DNA of 5,555 nt from UBA7332 sp051657165 (GTDB lineage: Bacteria > Bacteroidota > Bacteroidia > Bacteroidales > UBA7332). Below, in pieces: positions 5,399-5,555 of the stretch (its first letter is position 1; every line of letters begins with the position of its first letter). The position numbers and the translations under genes were made by a program. Below the pieces are notes generated by a model. The model made no database searches. It was given only the letters and a program-made list of their open reading frames with translations, and was not told the DNA's origin. The DNA lies in the NCBI GenBank assembly GCA_051657165.1, contig JBOFKD010000077.1, positions 1 through 5,555 of the forward strand. The letters run 5' to 3'.

Positions 5399-5555
5399 AT
5401 ACGGTTGGTTTAGTTACGAAATACGGTTGATTTACTTTTCCGATGCGCATCGGAAATACATCCCATGCGCATCGGATTATATTCGCATGCGCATCGGAAT
5501 TGCAACGCATGCGCATGCGATTTCTAAAGCATACGGATAAACGAACTAAAGCTCT
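5399..5555. repeat. Tandem array of 22-bp units with a conserved octamer AT(A/G)CG(G/C)(A/T)T
   Basis: Seven consecutive units begin exactly 22 bp apart, at 5399, 5421, 5443, 5465, 5487, 5509 and 5531. The first eight bases of each are ATACGGTT (units 1-2), ATGCGCAT (units 3-6) and ATACGGAT (unit 7); A1, T2, C4, G5 and T8 are invariant. Units 3-5 share the longer block ATGCGCATCGGA, and units 6-7 share the tail CTAAAGC. The remaining 10 or so bases of each unit differ. A further ATACGTAT at 5356 may be an outlying degenerate copy. Unit length is not a multiple of three, so it is not a protein repeat. GGTTTAGTTACG (5407-5418) and CGAACTAAAGC (5542-5552) are nearly inverted copies at the two ends. 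The array lies beyond the operon terminator, in otherwise gene-free DNA, and reaches the window edge. Its role is unknown. Confidence 0.8.
5437..5456. repeat. Perfect 20-bp palindrome inside the 22-bp array
   Basis: TTTCCGATGC (5437-5446) is followed directly by its reverse complement GCATCGGAAA (5447-5456), with no spacer. It is centred on the ATGCGCAT of unit 3. A second perfect palindrome of 14 bp, CGCATGCGCATGCG (5506-5519), is centred on the octamer of unit 6. The other octamer copies (5465-5472 and 5487-5494) are palindromic over the core, with weaker flanks. A site for a dimeric DNA-binding protein is one reading. Confidence 0.75.

Noticed and set aside
5319..5540. Plus-strand frame of 73 codons with a TTG start
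   Set aside because: It passes through the 22-bp array, whose period is not a multiple of three, has no ribosome-binding signal, and shows no protein-like pattern.
5399..5552. CRISPR array
   Set aside because: The constant part is 8-12 bp and the variable part about 10-14 bp, far too short for repeats and spacers, and the constant part is degenerate. No cas gene is in view.
5399..5552. Plasmid-type replication origin with iterons
   Set aside because: The 22-bp unit length fits, but there is no initiator gene, and the neighbours are chromosomal housekeeping genes. Kept only as an analogy.

Overview
The window looks like chromosomal DNA from a Bacteroidales species (Bacteroides, Phocaeicola, Parabacteroides or a close relative). 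The evidence is moderate A+T content, A-rich translation starts without strong Shine-Dalgarno sequences, protein sequences that read as typical of Bacteroidota, and above all a near-perfect Bacteroidota-type promoter (TTTG, 19 bp, TACCTTTG) in front of a tRNA gene. Most of the window is housekeeping, and no mobile-element gene or defence system is visible.

Layout. Positions 1-485, minus strand: the N-terminal part of a glyceraldehyde-3-phosphate dehydrogenase gene that runs off the left edge. 486-810: a 325-bp gap holding the gap leader, with no convincing promoter and no gene. 811-929, minus strand: a tRNA-Leu(CAA) gene followed by a strong intrinsic terminator, with its promoter at 952-982 and an A/T palindrome just upstream of that. 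1085-2161, plus strand: mannose-1-phosphate guanylyltransferase, transcribed divergently from the tRNA and closed by a hairpin terminator. 2162-2351: terminator, then a promoter carrying an operator-like palindrome. 2352-5238, plus strand: a probable three-gene operon of topoisomerase IV subunit B (parE), phosphopantetheine adenylyltransferase (coaD) and a small zinc-ribbon/FHA-like protein, separated by about 30 bp each and ended by a strong terminator at 5258-5298. 5299-5555: no credible gene, but a strictly 22-bp-periodic array of degenerate octamers (5399-5552 or beyond).

The genes serve central metabolism and housekeeping: glycolysis (gap), GDP-mannose supply for surface glycans and possibly GDP-fucose (manC), chromosome decatenation (parE) and coenzyme A synthesis (coaD). 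The last operon gene is not a known partner of either enzyme before it; its fold suggests a small adaptor, but two residues usually needed for phosphothreonine binding are replaced.

The least explained parts are the 22-bp array at the right edge, the 20-bp palindrome embedded in the parE promoter, and the FHA-like protein. None is proof of a new system. The array is the best candidate for something undescribed, and it may continue past the window.
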